From assembly GCA_029237695.1 (NCBI GenBank), contig CM055267.1:6904036-6968035 (forward strand): a stretch of DNA of 64,000 nucleotides, given 5' to 3'. The notes below the pieces were generated by a model, which saw only the letters and a list, made by a program, of their open reading frames with translations, had not been told where the DNA came from and did no database searches. A program made the position numbers and the translations under genes. Origin of the DNA: Conchocele bisecta. Taxonomy: Eukaryota; Mollusca; Bivalvia; Lucinida; Thyasiridae. Shown one piece after another: positions 11,238-24,451 of the stretch (positions are counted from its first letter, which is position 1; each line of letters begins with the position of its first letter).

Positions 11238-14200
11238 ACTACAAATCTATCAGTAAAGCTACACATATATCAGTAAAACTACACATCTATCAGTAAAGTT
11301 ACACATTTATCAGTAACACTACACATATATCAGTAAAGTTACACATTTATGAGTAAAGCTACAAACCTATCAGTAAAGCTACACATATATCAGTAAAACT
11401 ACACATCTATCAGTAAAGTTACACATTTATCAGTAACACTACACATATATCAGTAAAGTTACACATTTATGAGTAAAGCTACCATCAGTAAAGCACACAT
11501 ATATCATAACACACATCATCAGTAAAGTTACACATACATAACACTATATCAGTATACACATCTATCAGTAAAATACATGTATCGTACCAAAAATCCTATC
11601 TGTAAGTACACATCTATCAGTAAAAATCTACTATATCATAAAACTTACATATCAGTAAAACTACTTTTATTATCATAGCTACATATATATTCATTGTAAA
11701 GCACACATATATCAGTAAAGCTACACATTATATCAGTAAAATACACATATATCAGTAAAAGCTACACATTTATCAGTAAAAGCTACATATATTCATTGTA
11801 AAGCTACCACATCTATCAGTAAAACTACATATCAGTAAAGCTACACAATAATCAGGTAATACTCATATATATATCAGTTTTAGCGATACATCTATCAGTA
11901 ATACTACACATAGAATCAGTTAAATATTACTTATATTCAGTAAAGCTACAACATATATCTGTGTAAAACGACACATATATCAGTAAAACTATATTATATC
12001 AGTAAATAATACACATTATATCAGTAAAGCTTTAACATAATCAGTTAAAACTTTTTTTTACACATATATCACGTAAGATACACATATTTCAGTTTAAAAA
12101 ATTACATATATATCAGTAATGTACACATATATCAGTAATGCTACTCATATATCAGTAAAGCTTACAACATCTATCAGTAAAACTTACTCTTATATCAGTT
12201 AAAGCTACACTTTATCAGTAAATTACACATATATCAGTAAAGCTACTCATCTATCAGTTAAGCTACACAGATTATCAGTAAATTCTACACATCTTCAGTT
12301 AAACTACATATATATCAGTAAGATCACTTCTAGCAGTAAAACGACTCATATTCAGTAAAAGTACACATCTATCAGTAAAACACTACACATATATCAGTAA
12401 AGCTACACACCTATCAGTTAAGCTACTCATATATAAGTAAATCTACACATCTATCAGTAATACTACATATATATCAGTAAAGCTACAAATCAATCAGTAA
12501 AAACTACATATATATTCAGTAACATACACATATATTCCTGTAAAAGCTACACATATATCAGTAAAGCTACACATATATCAGTAAATTACACATCATATCT
12601 GTTTAAATAACGACATTTATATCAGTAACACTCTCATTATCAGTAAAGCTACATATATCTCAGTTAAGTACACATCTAGCTCAGTTAAATACATATACTA
12701 TCAGTTAACACTACACATATATCAGTAAAGCTTACATATTCAGTAAAGCTACACATATATCAGTAGAAAACTACACATGTATCAGTAAAGCTACATCTAT
12801 TGTATAATACCATATATCGACACATCTATCAGTATAGCTACACATATAATCAGTAAATCTACACCACATTATCAGTAAAAACTACATATATAATCAGTAA
12901 ATACACATATATCAGTAAAGCTACATAATATATCAGTAATAGCTACACATCTATTCAGTCCTAAAACTTCATATAGTTCAGTACACTACACATACATCAG
13001 TAAAGCTAACATATATCAGTAAACTACACATATATCAGTAAAACTACACATTAATCAGTAAAAGCTACACATCTATCAGTAAAAACTACCATATACGACA
13101 CATCTTTCAGTTTAAAAAACTACTCATATATCAGTAAAACTAATCATATATCTCAGTAAAGCTTACAAGTCTCAAATATCAGTATTAAACTACATATATT
13201 TCAGTAAAGCGGACCACTTCTATCAGTAAAACTTACCAAATATATCAGTATAACTACACTTATATCAGTAAAGCTACACATCTATCAGAAAACTACACAT
13301 ATATCATTAAAGCTACACATCTTCTATCAGTAAAAGCTACACATATATCAGTAAATCTACACATCTAAATAACAGTAAAACGTACATATATCAGTAAAGC
13401 TACACATTCTACAGTAAAACTACAATATATTCAGTAAAAGCTACACAACTAAAATATAACATAACACTACACATAATATCAGTAAAGCTACACAAATCTC
13501 AGTAAAGCTAAACATATATCGCGAAGAAACAAAACTACACATATATCCGTAAAAGCTACACAATCTAAAATCAGTAAAACTACATATACCGAAAAACACA
13601 TCTAAATCATTAAAAACAACAACATATATCAGTAAAACTACAATAATCAGTAAAAGCCCTACACAATAAAACATTAAAACTAACATATAAATATCAGTAA
13701 AGCGAAAACAACATCTATCATAAAAATACACATATATCATTAAAGCAACACAATAAATATCATACTACACATATATCAGTAAAGCTACACATATATATTA
13801 AAACTACATAAATATCAGTAAAGCTACACATATATCAGTAAAAATACACATAAATCGTAAAGCTAACACATATCAGTAAAGCTACACATATATCAGTAAA
13901 AGTACACATCTACAGTAAAGATACACATAAATCAGTAAAACTAACACATATATCAGTAAAGCTACACAATATATCAGTAAACTAACATATATCAGTAAAG
14001 CTACACATATATCAGTAAAAATACACATATATCAGTAAAGCTACACATATATCAGTAAAACTACACATATATCAGTAAAGATACACATATATCAGTAAAA
14101 CTACATATATATCAGTAAAGCTACACATATATCAGTAAAGCTACACATATATCAGTAAAGCTACACATCTATCAGTAAAACTACACATATATCAGTAAAG

Positions 14201-16322
14201 CTACACATCTATCAGTAAAACTACACATATATCAGTAAAGCTACACATCTATCAGTAAAGCTACACATATATCAGTAAATCTACACATCTATCAGTAAAA
14301 CTACATATATATCAGTAAAGCTACACATTTATCAGTAAAACTACATATATATCAGTAACACTACACATATATCAGTAAAGCTACACATCTATCAGTAAAG
14401 CTACACATATATCAGTAAATCTACACATCTATCAGTAAAACTACATATATATCAGTAAAGCTACACATTTATCAGTAAAACTACATATATATCAGTAACA
14501 CTACACTATCACATGTAAATCTAGCACATATATCATAAAACTACACATATATCAGTAAAGCTACACATATATCAGTAAAGCTACACATCTATCAGTAAAA
14601 CTACACATATATCAGTAAAACTACACATCTATCAGTAAAGCGACCCATATATCAGTAAAGCTACACATCTATCAGTAAAACTACATATCTATCAGTAAAG
14701 CGACACATCTATCAGTAAAATTACACATATATCAGTAAAACTACATATATATCAGTAAGCTTACACTTATATTCTTTAAATATACAATATATCAGTAAAA
14801 CTACATATATTCAGAATAATTACACATATATTCAGTAATAAAGCTACACATATATCAGTAAAACTACACATATATCAGTAAAGATACACATATATCAGTA
14901 AAACTACATATATATCAGTAAAGCTACACATATATCAGTAAAAATACACATATATCAGTAAAGCTACACATATATCAGTAAAGCTACACACATATATCAG
15001 TAAAACTACACATATATCAGTAAAGATACACATATATCAGTAAAACTACACATATATCAGTAAAGATACACATATATCAGTAAAAACGTACATATATATC
15101 AGTTAAAGCTACCACATAATATCCAGTAAAATTCACATATATCAGTTAAAGTACACATAGATCAGTAAAACTACACATATATCAGTAAAGATACACATAT
15201 ATCAGTAAAACTACATATATATCAGTAAAGCTACACATATATCAGTAAAGCTAACTCATATATCATGTAAAGCTACACATCTATCAGTAAAAACTAACAC
15301 ATATATCTGTGTAAAGGCTACCATCTTCAGTATAAAACCTACACTTTATATCAGTAAAGCTACACTTCTATCAGTAAAGCTACACATATATCAGTAAATC
15401 GACAAATCCTATCAGTAAAAATACATATATCAGTTTTAAAAACTACAATATTTCATGTTAAAATGCTACACAATATATTATCAGTAAAACTACATAATTA
15501 TATCAGTTATATTTAATGCGACACCATCTATCAAGTAAAAAACTACAATTTATCAGTAAAACTACACATATATCAGGTATTAAAGTACTCATCTATCAGT
15601 TAAACTACACATTAATATACGTAAAGCTACACATCTATCTGTAAAGCTACACATATATCAGTAAATACACATATATCAGTAAAGTCACATCTTATCAGTA
15701 AACTACATATATAAATCAGTAAAAAGCACAATATCAGTAAAAGTACTACATAAAATAAATCAGTAAGTACACTACAGTAAAACTACAATATCGTAAAGTA
15801 TATCTAAAACACAATATAGTTAAAGCTACACATATCAGTAAAGCAACATTATCAGTAAATCACATATCAGTAAAACTACATATATATCAGTAAAAGCTAC
15901 TATCGTAAATCATATATCAGTACATACACATATATCAGTAAACTACATACATATAAAGCTACACTATCAGTAAATTCATCTATAGCTACATATATCGTAA
16001 AACTACACATTTATCATATCTACAGTAACACTCACATATCAGTAAACTACACTATCATCACCAATATCAGTTAAAGCTACATATATAGTAATACACATCA
16101 TCAGTAAAACTACTATATCAGTAAATAAACATCATCTGTAGCTATCATAAATATCAGTAGCTACACATCTACAGTAAAAATATATCTATCAGTAAAGTAC
16201 ATATCCTACAATACATACACTATCAGTAAAGCTACACATATATCAGTAAAACTACACACCTACTACACACCTATCAGTAAAGCGACACATCTATCAGTAA
16301 AAATGCACATCTATCAGTAAAG
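11238..16322. repeat. 5.1-kb minisatellite, 20-bp unit
   Basis: Unit CTACACATATATCAGTAAAG, roughly 250 copies. Variants change positions 7-10 (CATCTA, CATTTA) and the last bases (AAAA, AACA). Higher-order structure is visible: a six-unit 120-bp block repeated at about 11241 and 11361, and a seven-unit 140-bp block at about 14241 and 14381. Units at about 11480-13970 and 14756-16240 are riddled with one-base indels. Lies in the GPCR intron. The Tyr/Cys/Val-rich minus-strand frame at 13441-13740 is a repeat translation. Confidence 0.97.
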
Positions 16323-17138
16323 TTCTGTAGACCATATTAGATAACACAGCGTGCACAATAGAATTATTTACCGCGTTTTATCTTTTCGTGATTCCCACAA
16401 ACTAAACGCCAACATAGATAGATAGGATCATGCGAGGATTTCATAGGCATGTTGCATTGCATTTTAATACATGTCTTCAATTAACCCCGTAGAGCATACG
16501 GAGGGCATAAAATGTATGTCGTTTGAACGTAGTGAATTAGAAATAAATTATTTTTCTCTGGCGGTCGACTGGACAACCTTATACAATTTTAAGAATATTG
16601 ATTGATGGTAACCCGCACGTGTTCAGTCGTGTGCGTTTTTGCGCCAAGCGTGGTCACTAGGTGTGAACACTGGGGGAATCTTGTCATTCAAGTGTTGACC
16701 GACACTAGATGGACACGTATTTTGTCCCAATGGTAATATGGTATGAATTAATTTAATTATGTACATATTTAGGACAGGTTATTGAATTGGATGTGTTTAT
16801 AGTAAGAAATGCGTGTTTTTCAAATGTCGCGTCGCCTGCTTGTCTAAAATACTATACAATGATGTATTTTGCTTGATTAAATGCTAACTATAAGTGAGTG
16901 TTGTATTGCGTATGTATAAGGTTGTTCCCGGGTTTAATTGCCAGATAAATGTGCAATAATATGATTTATTTTGATTTGGGACCTAGTTTACCAATTCCTT
17001 AATTATTTTAATAATAGTATTGGTCCGATTGACAGTATGTCTGGATATTTCGGCATACGTACGTCATTGCATGTACCTACCAATCCTCGAATAGTTGTGA
17101 TAGTCCGAACTTAAACTACCGCCTGCGTTAATCATACC
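16323..17138. other. Non-coding (intronic)
   Basis: About 800 bp, AT-rich. No gene, RNA or clear repeat recognised. Confidence 0.35.
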
Positions 17139-17493
17139 CAAGGTGCATGATCACGTGGTTACAACAACAACAACGTCGCCCACTCCAAAGTAAGTATTAT
17201 TTGATATTTTCCTTAATATGCAACGGATTTTGATGATATATGGCACAGCAAACGCGTCTTCATGAGCTGCATTTGGTGGTCTAGGGAGTTTGGCACAGAA
17301 TTATGTCGTTTTTGCGAAGAATCTACAGTAGTTTGGGCGAAAATACGGAGACCACCAAAATGCAGCTTAACAAGACGCGTTTGATGCGCCATATTTCATC
17401 AAAATCCGTTACGTAATAAGGATACTATAAAAGAATACGTACTTTGAATCGGTATTTGTTGTTGTTGTTAGTACCACGTGATCATACACCTTG
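17139..17493. mobile_element. Family C MITE, copy 2
   Basis: Complete: CAAGGTGCATGATCACGTGG ... CCACGTGATCATACACCTTG, with CAA/TTG triplet runs inside each end and the inner foldback of TGATGATATATGGCACAG. Confidence 0.85.
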
Positions 17494-17514
17494 ATACCGG
17501 TATTTGTCAATTTT

Positions 17515-17690
17515 GTATGTCAAAATGCTTCAATATTGTACTTGAAATCAAACAGATTGATTGAATGAGCCTGAGCTATGCTACAGCTAAGGCACAGCCA
17601 ATCAAACTGCTTGATTGCGAGTTGATACTGCCAATATACGTTTAGAAACATTGCCATCTGGACAAGATTAACGCAGACGGTGGTGTATGT
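17515..17690. mobile_element. Family L element, copy 2 (inverted)
   Basis: CTTCAATATTGTACTTGAAATC, then the CTGAGC...GCTCAG-type stem, then ATTGCGAGTTG..GCCAATAT. Reverse orientation to copy 1. Confidence 0.7.
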
Positions 17691-17728
17691 CAACGAATAT
17701 CCCGTACACAGACGTTGCCGCTTTAATG

Positions 17729-17946
17729 TACAGTGGAACCTTTCTAAACCGGACAACAAAAAACATTTCTGATCATAATTTTGATGGGTTCTTGGTCATT
17801 TATCTCAGGTGACAATGCCTGTTCGGGATGGCATATCACATAACTATGACTCGGAATAATCAACTGCCTGATTTACAGTTAAATCTCGCTAAGCCGGACA
17901 CCCTGGGGACCTCCCAGGGTGTCCGGTTTAGCGAGGTTTTACTGTA
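17729..17946. mobile_element. Family K MITE (Tc1/mariner- or pogo-type ends), copy at 17.7 kb
   Basis: TA-flanked CAGTGGAACCTTTCTAAACC at the left and CGAGGTTTTACTG-TA at the right. The right part is a hairpin GGACACCCTGGGGACCTCCC with complement. This is the most frequent TIR in the window. Confidence 0.82.
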
Positions 17947-17948
17947 TA

Positions 17949-19553
17949 AGCTCGCGTCTGGTATAAGCTGTTGCTGTCCCGCATAAACGGGAAATGTTTA
18001 AACATAATTAAAAACATGTATAAATGTATTAAATCTTGTGTTAAAGTAGGAAATGACTTTTCAGAATACTTCCCATGCATGGTGGGTGTCAGGCAGGGTG
18101 AAAATATGTCACCATTTTTGTTTGCCATGTTTTTGAACGACCTTGAAGATTTTCTCAATGTATGCGGTATTGTAGATTTACAATCGGTTACATCTGACAT
18201 GTTTCAACATCTAGATATATGTTAAACTATTCTTGTTATTATACGCTGACGACACTATTCTCATGTCTGAGACAGAAACTGGCCTACAAGATGCTCTAAA
18301 TTATTTTCATCAATACTGTATTCAGTGGAAATTGGAAGTAAAACGCATCAAAAACCAAAATTATGATTTTCAAAAAACGTAAATCATCAAAAAAGATAGC
18401 CTTTACATATAACGATAACACAATTGAAATTGTAGACCACTTTACATATTTGGGAAATGTTTTTTCACAAAACGGAACTTTTCATAAGACTAAGAAACAT
18501 TTGATTGACCAAGCATCCAAAGCTCTTTTCGGCCTATTTAGAAAGATTAACAACTTGTCAACTCCAGTAGACTGTCAGCTTAAGTTATTTGATCAATGTA
18601 TCACTCCAATTCTCTGCTATGCCTGTGAAATCTGGGGATTTGAAAACATTTCGGCTATAGAAACAATTCATTTTGAAATTTTGTAAAACTGTTTTGGGGG
18701 TAAAGAAATCCACACCAAATTTCATGGTTTATGGAGAACTCGGCAAATTTCCGCTTATTATTGACATTAAATGTAGAATTATTTCGTTTTGGGCAAAATT
18801 AGTTTCAGGGAAGCAGAGTAAATTATTGTTTCTTATGTATAAGTTATTATATACACAACATGAAGCAAATGTGACTCATTTCCGATGGGGATTCAGAATG
18901 TTAAATCTATTTTAACTGAAATTAGAGTTCCTGGCGTATGGCTTAGCCAGAACGATGTTAATGCTATCTGGCTGAGCCACTACGCCAGGACTCAGCTTCA
19001 GAACCAGTTTATTCAGTCATGGCTCACCAGCATCGATTCATCTTCACGTGGAATTATGTATAGAATCTTTAAAACAGAGTTTGGATTAGAAACATATTTA
19101 ATTAATCTCACGGAAAGGTTAAGAAAAACATTGACCAGATTTCGAACTTGTAATCATAGACTGGCGGTCGAAACTGGTAGATGGACAGGTGTGCCGAGAG
19201 CAAGCAGGGTCTGCAACAAATGTGGCGCTGGTGCTCTCGGTGACGAGTTTCATTTCCTTTTCGAGTGCCGCTTCTATGATGAAGTTCGAAAACGGTATAT
19301 CCAGCCATTTTATTTTAGAAGACCAAATATTTTAAAATTCGCACAGCTATTTGAGAAAAAATCTGGAAAGCAATTAAGAAATTTAGCTATTTTTATAAGA
19401 AATGCTTTATGGTTATAATGACTAGTGAGCTTATACATATGCATTTTGTATTTTTACCCATCGTTGTATTATGTAATCTATTGTATACCTCGTGTGTCAC
19501 GTATGTGGCTTAGAGTGAATAAAATGTATTGTATTGTATTGTATAGCTCGCGT
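17949..19553 (+). mobile_element. 5'-truncated non-LTR retrotransposon (LINE)
   Basis: AGCTCGCGT is present at both ends (17949-17957, 19545-19553), followed by CTG/TTG, consistent with a target-site duplication. The insert carries reverse-transcriptase remnants, a C-terminal Cys/His motif, and a (TATTG)n-like tail after GAATAAAATG. It sits immediately 3' of a family K MITE, in the receptor intron. The clade is uncertain (jockey/CR1-like is a guess). Confidence 0.85.
17971..19418 (+). pseudogene. LINE reverse transcriptase, C-terminal half, frameshifted
   Basis: The RT palm motif GVRQGENMSPFLF is at about 18085-18125, and the active-site YADD is encoded at 18242-18253 in another frame. The connection/thumb-like part with FTYLG runs on at 18363-18686, then 18673-18915, and then an in-frame 18885-19418 segment ending with a zinc-knuckle-like pattern CNKCG...DEFHFLFEC. 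At least three frame changes mean it is not functional. The endonuclease and N-terminal RT are missing because of 5' truncation. Confidence 0.85.
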
Positions 19554-19669
19554 TTGTTCACGGAGCCCAGTCTCCTGACACGTTATCGTGGCTGCATCTA
19601 TGCAAAAGTCACAACGAATTATTCCATTTATCTCAAGTCTCCCTTCATGCATATTGTTTAACTTATTAA

Positions 19670-20137
19670 AGGTACATGCCCACTCAGTAGGCACAAAATT
19701 ATCTTTATATGAACTAAATAAGTGTATAATTGTGTCACTATTCCACAAGTTCTAAAACTTACGAGTGCCCGCTATACAGATAGAATCATTTAGTAATATT
19801 TGTTTTACTGATAGTGACACGCGGTGGTGTCTGGCTATTTTCATATGCAAATGAGGCAATGTTTTTTTAATTATTTATACTAATTAAATGCGTCACCTGA
19901 ACAAATAATATATTAGACAGATTATAAAGTACATGTATGATCATTGCACATCAAAAGTTTGAAATACGGTTATCGCCCCTGATATCAGTGTGGAAATATA
20001 CGTCTGATATAAAACGTATAATAATGCCAATCAATACGTGGGGTAATGGTGAATGAATGTTTATTTCGCCAGAAAATATCTCAGATGATGTCTCTGATAT
20101 AAAGAACATTTTGTACCTACTGAGTGGGCATGTACCT
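19670..20137. mobile_element. Family D MITE, copy 2
   Basis: Complete 468-bp copy between TTAA 19666-19669 and TTAA 20138-20141. Perfect AGGTACATGCCCACTCAGTA ends. Confidence 0.88.
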
Positions 20138-20339
20138 TTAAGTAACTCATGTGTACGTTCGTTGCCATGCCAGAGTTGGCGTAGTACGGTGATGTACACT
20201 TTCCCATTGATGTCTGCCGCCTGTTTGGGAATACGGAGGAGGTGTTCGAGATGTTTGACAAGATACGGCAACTGAAGAAGGACATTCCACTTCTAGAGCG
20301 ATTACACAGCCAGCTGTGTTAATCTTGTCAAGATCATCA

Positions 20340-20530
20340 ACGTTTATGCACATCTATTGGCAATGCCAACTCGCAATCAAGCAGTTTGATTGTCTGAGCC
20401 TGAGCTGTAGCACAGCTCAGGCTCAGACAATCAAGCTGCTTGGTTTCAAGCACAATATTCACGCCTTCTGAAAGAAAACAATTTACAACTATGCGCACGA
20501 TTAGCGCAGGTGGTGATGTATTTGTATCAT
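20340..20530. mobile_element. Family L element, copy 3
   Basis: Near-perfect hairpin centred on GCTGTAGCACAGC, with arms GCAGTTTGATTGTCTGAGCC and complement. Confidence 0.8.
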
Positions 20531-20895
20531 GTTCATGGACCTGATATTGATCATAGCCAATAACAGAGGGAGGTGGGCTGAAACACGCACGCATATTATA
20601 CGCTGCAAGATGCACGCTAAAGGAGACACGCTCACAATGGCGTTTTAAAGCATGCTACACAAGGTCACGAGACACAAGAGACGACACACAGACATGTGCA
20701 ACATTACAGCCTGGTCTATCGAGTACTACCAAGTGCATAATACTATGTTGACTAGCACCTCTCACTGTAAACGGGCTTTTACCATTTTGCACTAGTGAGA
20801 ACAATTAATTTGGTATATAACGCGCTTCCCTGAGATGGGTAGTCAGTGTACAGATTGCTCGTTAGAGTGCTACGTACTAAATTTGGCTGGTTAGG
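20531..20895. other. Non-coding (intronic)
   Basis: No gene or clear repeat recognised. Confidence 0.35.
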
Positions 20896-21075
20896 AGGTT
20901 AAACATACGCTGGGTCGCCTTGCGGGCGCCGTTTGATAGTCTGGGCACGGGTGCTGACACATAAGTCTGAAATTAAGGCTAATTTCGAACGAATCCACTA
21001 TACGATCACTTGCATGCCAATAAAGTATGATTGCAAAACTGTTCGTGTTATAGTGGTTCCAGACCAGGTGGGAAT
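20896..21075 (-). repeat. Family T dispersed repeat, copy 1
   Basis: CTGGGTCGCCTTGCGGGCGC ... CTGGGCACGGGTGCTGACAC ... AAAGTATGATTGCAAAACTG, the reverse complement of 29238-29389. No inverted ends seen; possibly SINE-like. Confidence 0.65.
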
Positions 21076-21077
21076 CA

Positions 21078-21233
21078 GGGGCCCGTTTCACTAAACTTCG
21101 TACTAAGAAGTCTGTAAGTGGAACACTAACATGTATAAGAAAGCTGACATTAGCAACCGATTTTGGGAAATCATTGGTGGATTTGTTCTTCGTACGAACT
21201 TTTTTATCGTACGATTTTTAATGAAACGTGCCA
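21078..21233. mobile_element. Family U MITE, copy at 21.1 kb
   Basis: GGGGCCCGTTTCACTAAACT at the left and a decayed TCGTACGA...ATGAAACGTGCC right end. Compare 29964-30203. Confidence 0.65.
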
Positions 21234-21369
21234 CAGATGGTAATCACACGAACGTTATACAAGTTAGAAGGAAGATACAGTAAGATCCTGAAAGACAAAC
21301 GTGTCCATGCTATCACGTGTCGCGCTACAAGACACATGCTACAAGATGTTCCCATATACTGGTATGCCC

Positions 21370-21513
21370 GCTTGGATGCAAAAGTTGACAATTTTTTCAG
21401 AGTGCATGCGGCATGTACCCTGAATATTTTGTCAACTTTTGACGCCATTTACGGAAAATATTGTAAATTTAATAAAGTCCGAAGGTACAAATTCACATGG
21501 CATGTCTCATAAA
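21370..21513. mobile_element. Family M MITE, partial copy
   Basis: Contains GTCAACTTTTGACGCCATTT and ACGGAAAATATTGTAAATTT, and ends CATGGCATGTCTCAT. Left terminus not seen. Confidence 0.65.
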
Positions 21514-21556
21514 CTGAAACGATTTAAAAACGCAACAAGGAGGTGTACGTGTTATT

Positions 21557-24353
21557 CACCGTGTCCAAACGTTACCGAAGGTGGCGGTGGAGGTAACGTG
21601 TGGTGGAATAACGCCGGCGCGTTGTGGAATTTGGGGACAGGGTAAGGACATTTAATTATTGTATGTATTTCTCTGCAGGTTTCAGGTACGCGCATACGGG
21701 CAAGATGTGACCATATAATTTCTCCAGCCATCACTGTGTACGCTAGTTCCCAATTTGGAGCAGTTTTCTATAACACTCGAGCTTAGTGACGCATTTTATA
21801 TGTAAATGTAGAAACACATGATTTCAAACGTCAAAATCAGACTTGTCGCGCATCTTAACAGTATATTTCTAGTTGTACTAGGCACAAATATAACTACAAA
21901 ACAATATGTGTACAATAGTTTTCCCGAATGCCATGTTGGTAAACCTTTATTGGCGATTTTCGGATAAAAAACGAGGTAACGCTCGAGGTGGCCGTGGGGT
22001 CGGTGGAATTGTCGGTAACACCAGAGGTCTGGTGGAAAACGAAAATACCTATTTTCATGGTTTTCTCCCTACAAATCAGGCTGATAAATACATTTTCTTA
22101 ATGTGTGAAATTTCTTTAGCCGCACATTTGTAAAAAAGGCTATTTACCAGACACGTCTCAGTATCGGAACTTTGTCAAATACAAACAACATAGAAAATCC
22201 TTCTTTTATTGCAAACATTTATTTTTGCAAAACTGTAAAAACATAATAACATTGTCAAATAAACATATCACAAATCATCATCGAAATGCTTTGCATTATT
22301 CCTTTAAAAGTTATCCACACACATATATTTAGTTCCAAGTGATACAATTTCATGATTCTAAAATGTCATGATTCATACAAGACTCGGAATAAAAGGTATT
22401 TTCATGCAGATGCTATAGAAAATTGTACATGTCTATGGATGTAGTAGATAACATTTAAAGGAACACGTACTGATCACTAATTATCTAAGCCCTGATTATT
22501 GAGTCACAGTTTAACACAGTGCCTGGAAAAGTTATCAATGCATACATATTGTACTTATTAGCGATACTCATTCAATATATACTATGCTACTTCAAATGAA
22601 TGAAACAAAGTACCATATTATGCGTGCGAGTATGTCGTGTATTTTCTACGATAATGATGGAATGTAACTTCGTGGACACATTACATTTATACAAGGATCT
22701 AACTTAAAATGATTGGAAACAACCCATATGGGGCATGTAATTAGGTAAAATATGAGGTAGACACTTAAGTTGTCTTTCAAATTACTCTGAATTTACAGCA
22801 CACATTTAAGAATATAGTATCAAATTAAACAAACATTTCATAAAAGAGATTGTACTATACTCATTACATTTCCATCCACAGTACATGTACTTGTTTATTA
22901 AAACTTGCTTTGACACACCGCCTTTTGCAAGACGCGCCCCTATTTTCAGTCCACAATCTGGTGAAAATTGTCAACAAGGTCATATAAGACGCAAATTTTT
23001 TTAACAAAAATGAAAAAAATAAAATTGCCGACTTGTTCTTCTGTAATAATAATTCCCCATAATTTCGATCCTTTAATAACACATTACAATGACATTACGG
23101 TCTGTAAATTATCACAAAAAGCGCGTATTCACCGGGAGTTGACTGACACAAGGAGTGACATCTGTTAATCAACTTGCAGATTGATAAAATGACAGTTCTA
23201 AAATGTAATTTATATTATTGTGTTAATTTTATTTCGAACGGTCTATACCCTAATCGAACTACCGACTGAGCTATTCCGGCTGACTGTGGCATTATGGATA
23301 TAACAAGACAAAGTCAAGAGATCCACGATAATCGTCGAACACGACTACTACACGCGACGATTTATAACAGAAAGGAGGGATCACACCCGTCAAGACGACT
23401 GTAACAGCGACATCCATAGGCCTACATTATGATTTGCTATGGAGTTCATGTGCTACTTTAGTTCGTAGATGATATTCAGGTCTACACCATATGAAGATAG
23501 TAGTTACATGGTTCATTTCGTTGTGAATCACTTCACATTTACCCAAGAGAAACGACATATGCTTCTCATCTCCCTAGGTTGAGCAGGTCCTCTTGCAGTT
23601 TATCACAATAAGCTGAGCTTTTGTATGGCATAAGATAATGTATGTGTATATAATTATGTATCCTCCCTGGTATGGCTAGATCAAGCAGTGTGTCGTCTGC
23701 TAACAGACGGACTGTACTATGAGTGGCATACTCTGATAGGTCGTTATATTATACTAGCAATACTGTATGACCTATGACATAGCCGCGGGGCACAACGTTC
23801 ATTCCCATATGTTCCATGTTAATATGTTTCGGCCTGATTTGAAGGGAGAAAACCATGAAAATAGGCATTTTCGTTTTCCACCAGACCTCTGGTGTTACCG
23901 ACAATTCCACCGACCCCACGGCCACCTCGAGCGTTACTTCGTTTTTGATCCGAACGTGGCATTCGGGAAAACTATTGTGCACATATTGTTTTTTAGTTAT
24001 ATTTGTGCCTATTACAACTAGAAATATACTGTTAAGATGCGCGAAAAGTCTGATTTTGACGTTTGAAATCATGTGTTTCTACATTTACATATAAAATGCC
24101 TCACTAAGCTGAGTGTTTGAGAAAACGGCTCCAAATTGGGAACTAGCGTACACAGTGGTGGCTGGAGAAATTATATGGTCACCTCTTGCCCGTATGCGGG
24201 TACCTGAAACCTGCAGAGAAATACATAAAATAATTAAATGTCCTTACCCTGTCCCCAAATTCCACAACGCGCCGGCGTTATTCCACCACACGTTTTTCCA
24301 TCGTCCGCCGGTGTTACCTCCACCGCCACCTTCGGTAACGTTTGGACACGGTG
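21557..24353. mobile_element. Family N: 2.8-kb element with ~525-bp inverted arms
   Basis: Left arm 21557-22082 and right arm 23831-24353 are close reverse complements (outer end CACCGTGTCCAAACGTTACC). The right arm has about 20 extra bases near 24290-24310. The ~1.75-kb middle has no long ORF. It contains a tRNA-like fragment near 23245-23285. Structure suggests a non-autonomous DNA transposon or foldback element. Confidence 0.82.
23243..23287 (-). pseudogene. tRNA-derived fragment
   Basis: On the minus strand, GCCGGAATAGCTCAGTCGGT followed by AGTTCGAT resembles the 5' half of a tRNA (acceptor, D arm). No complete cloverleaf. It may be part of a SINE. Confidence 0.5.
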
Positions 24354-24451
24354 TTATTGGTAAATGTAAATGCTTTTATTTAACGACGGCACTGGCTCGA
24401 TGATCTTGCATGTTGGGACTGAATATTTAAGTCCCCATCAGATAGGACTAT

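Noticed and set aside
11238..16322. CRISPR-like array
   Set aside because: The 20-bp units are directly adjacent with no unique spacers, in eukaryotic intronic DNA, so it is a minisatellite. The same applies to the 17-bp array at 61397-61994.
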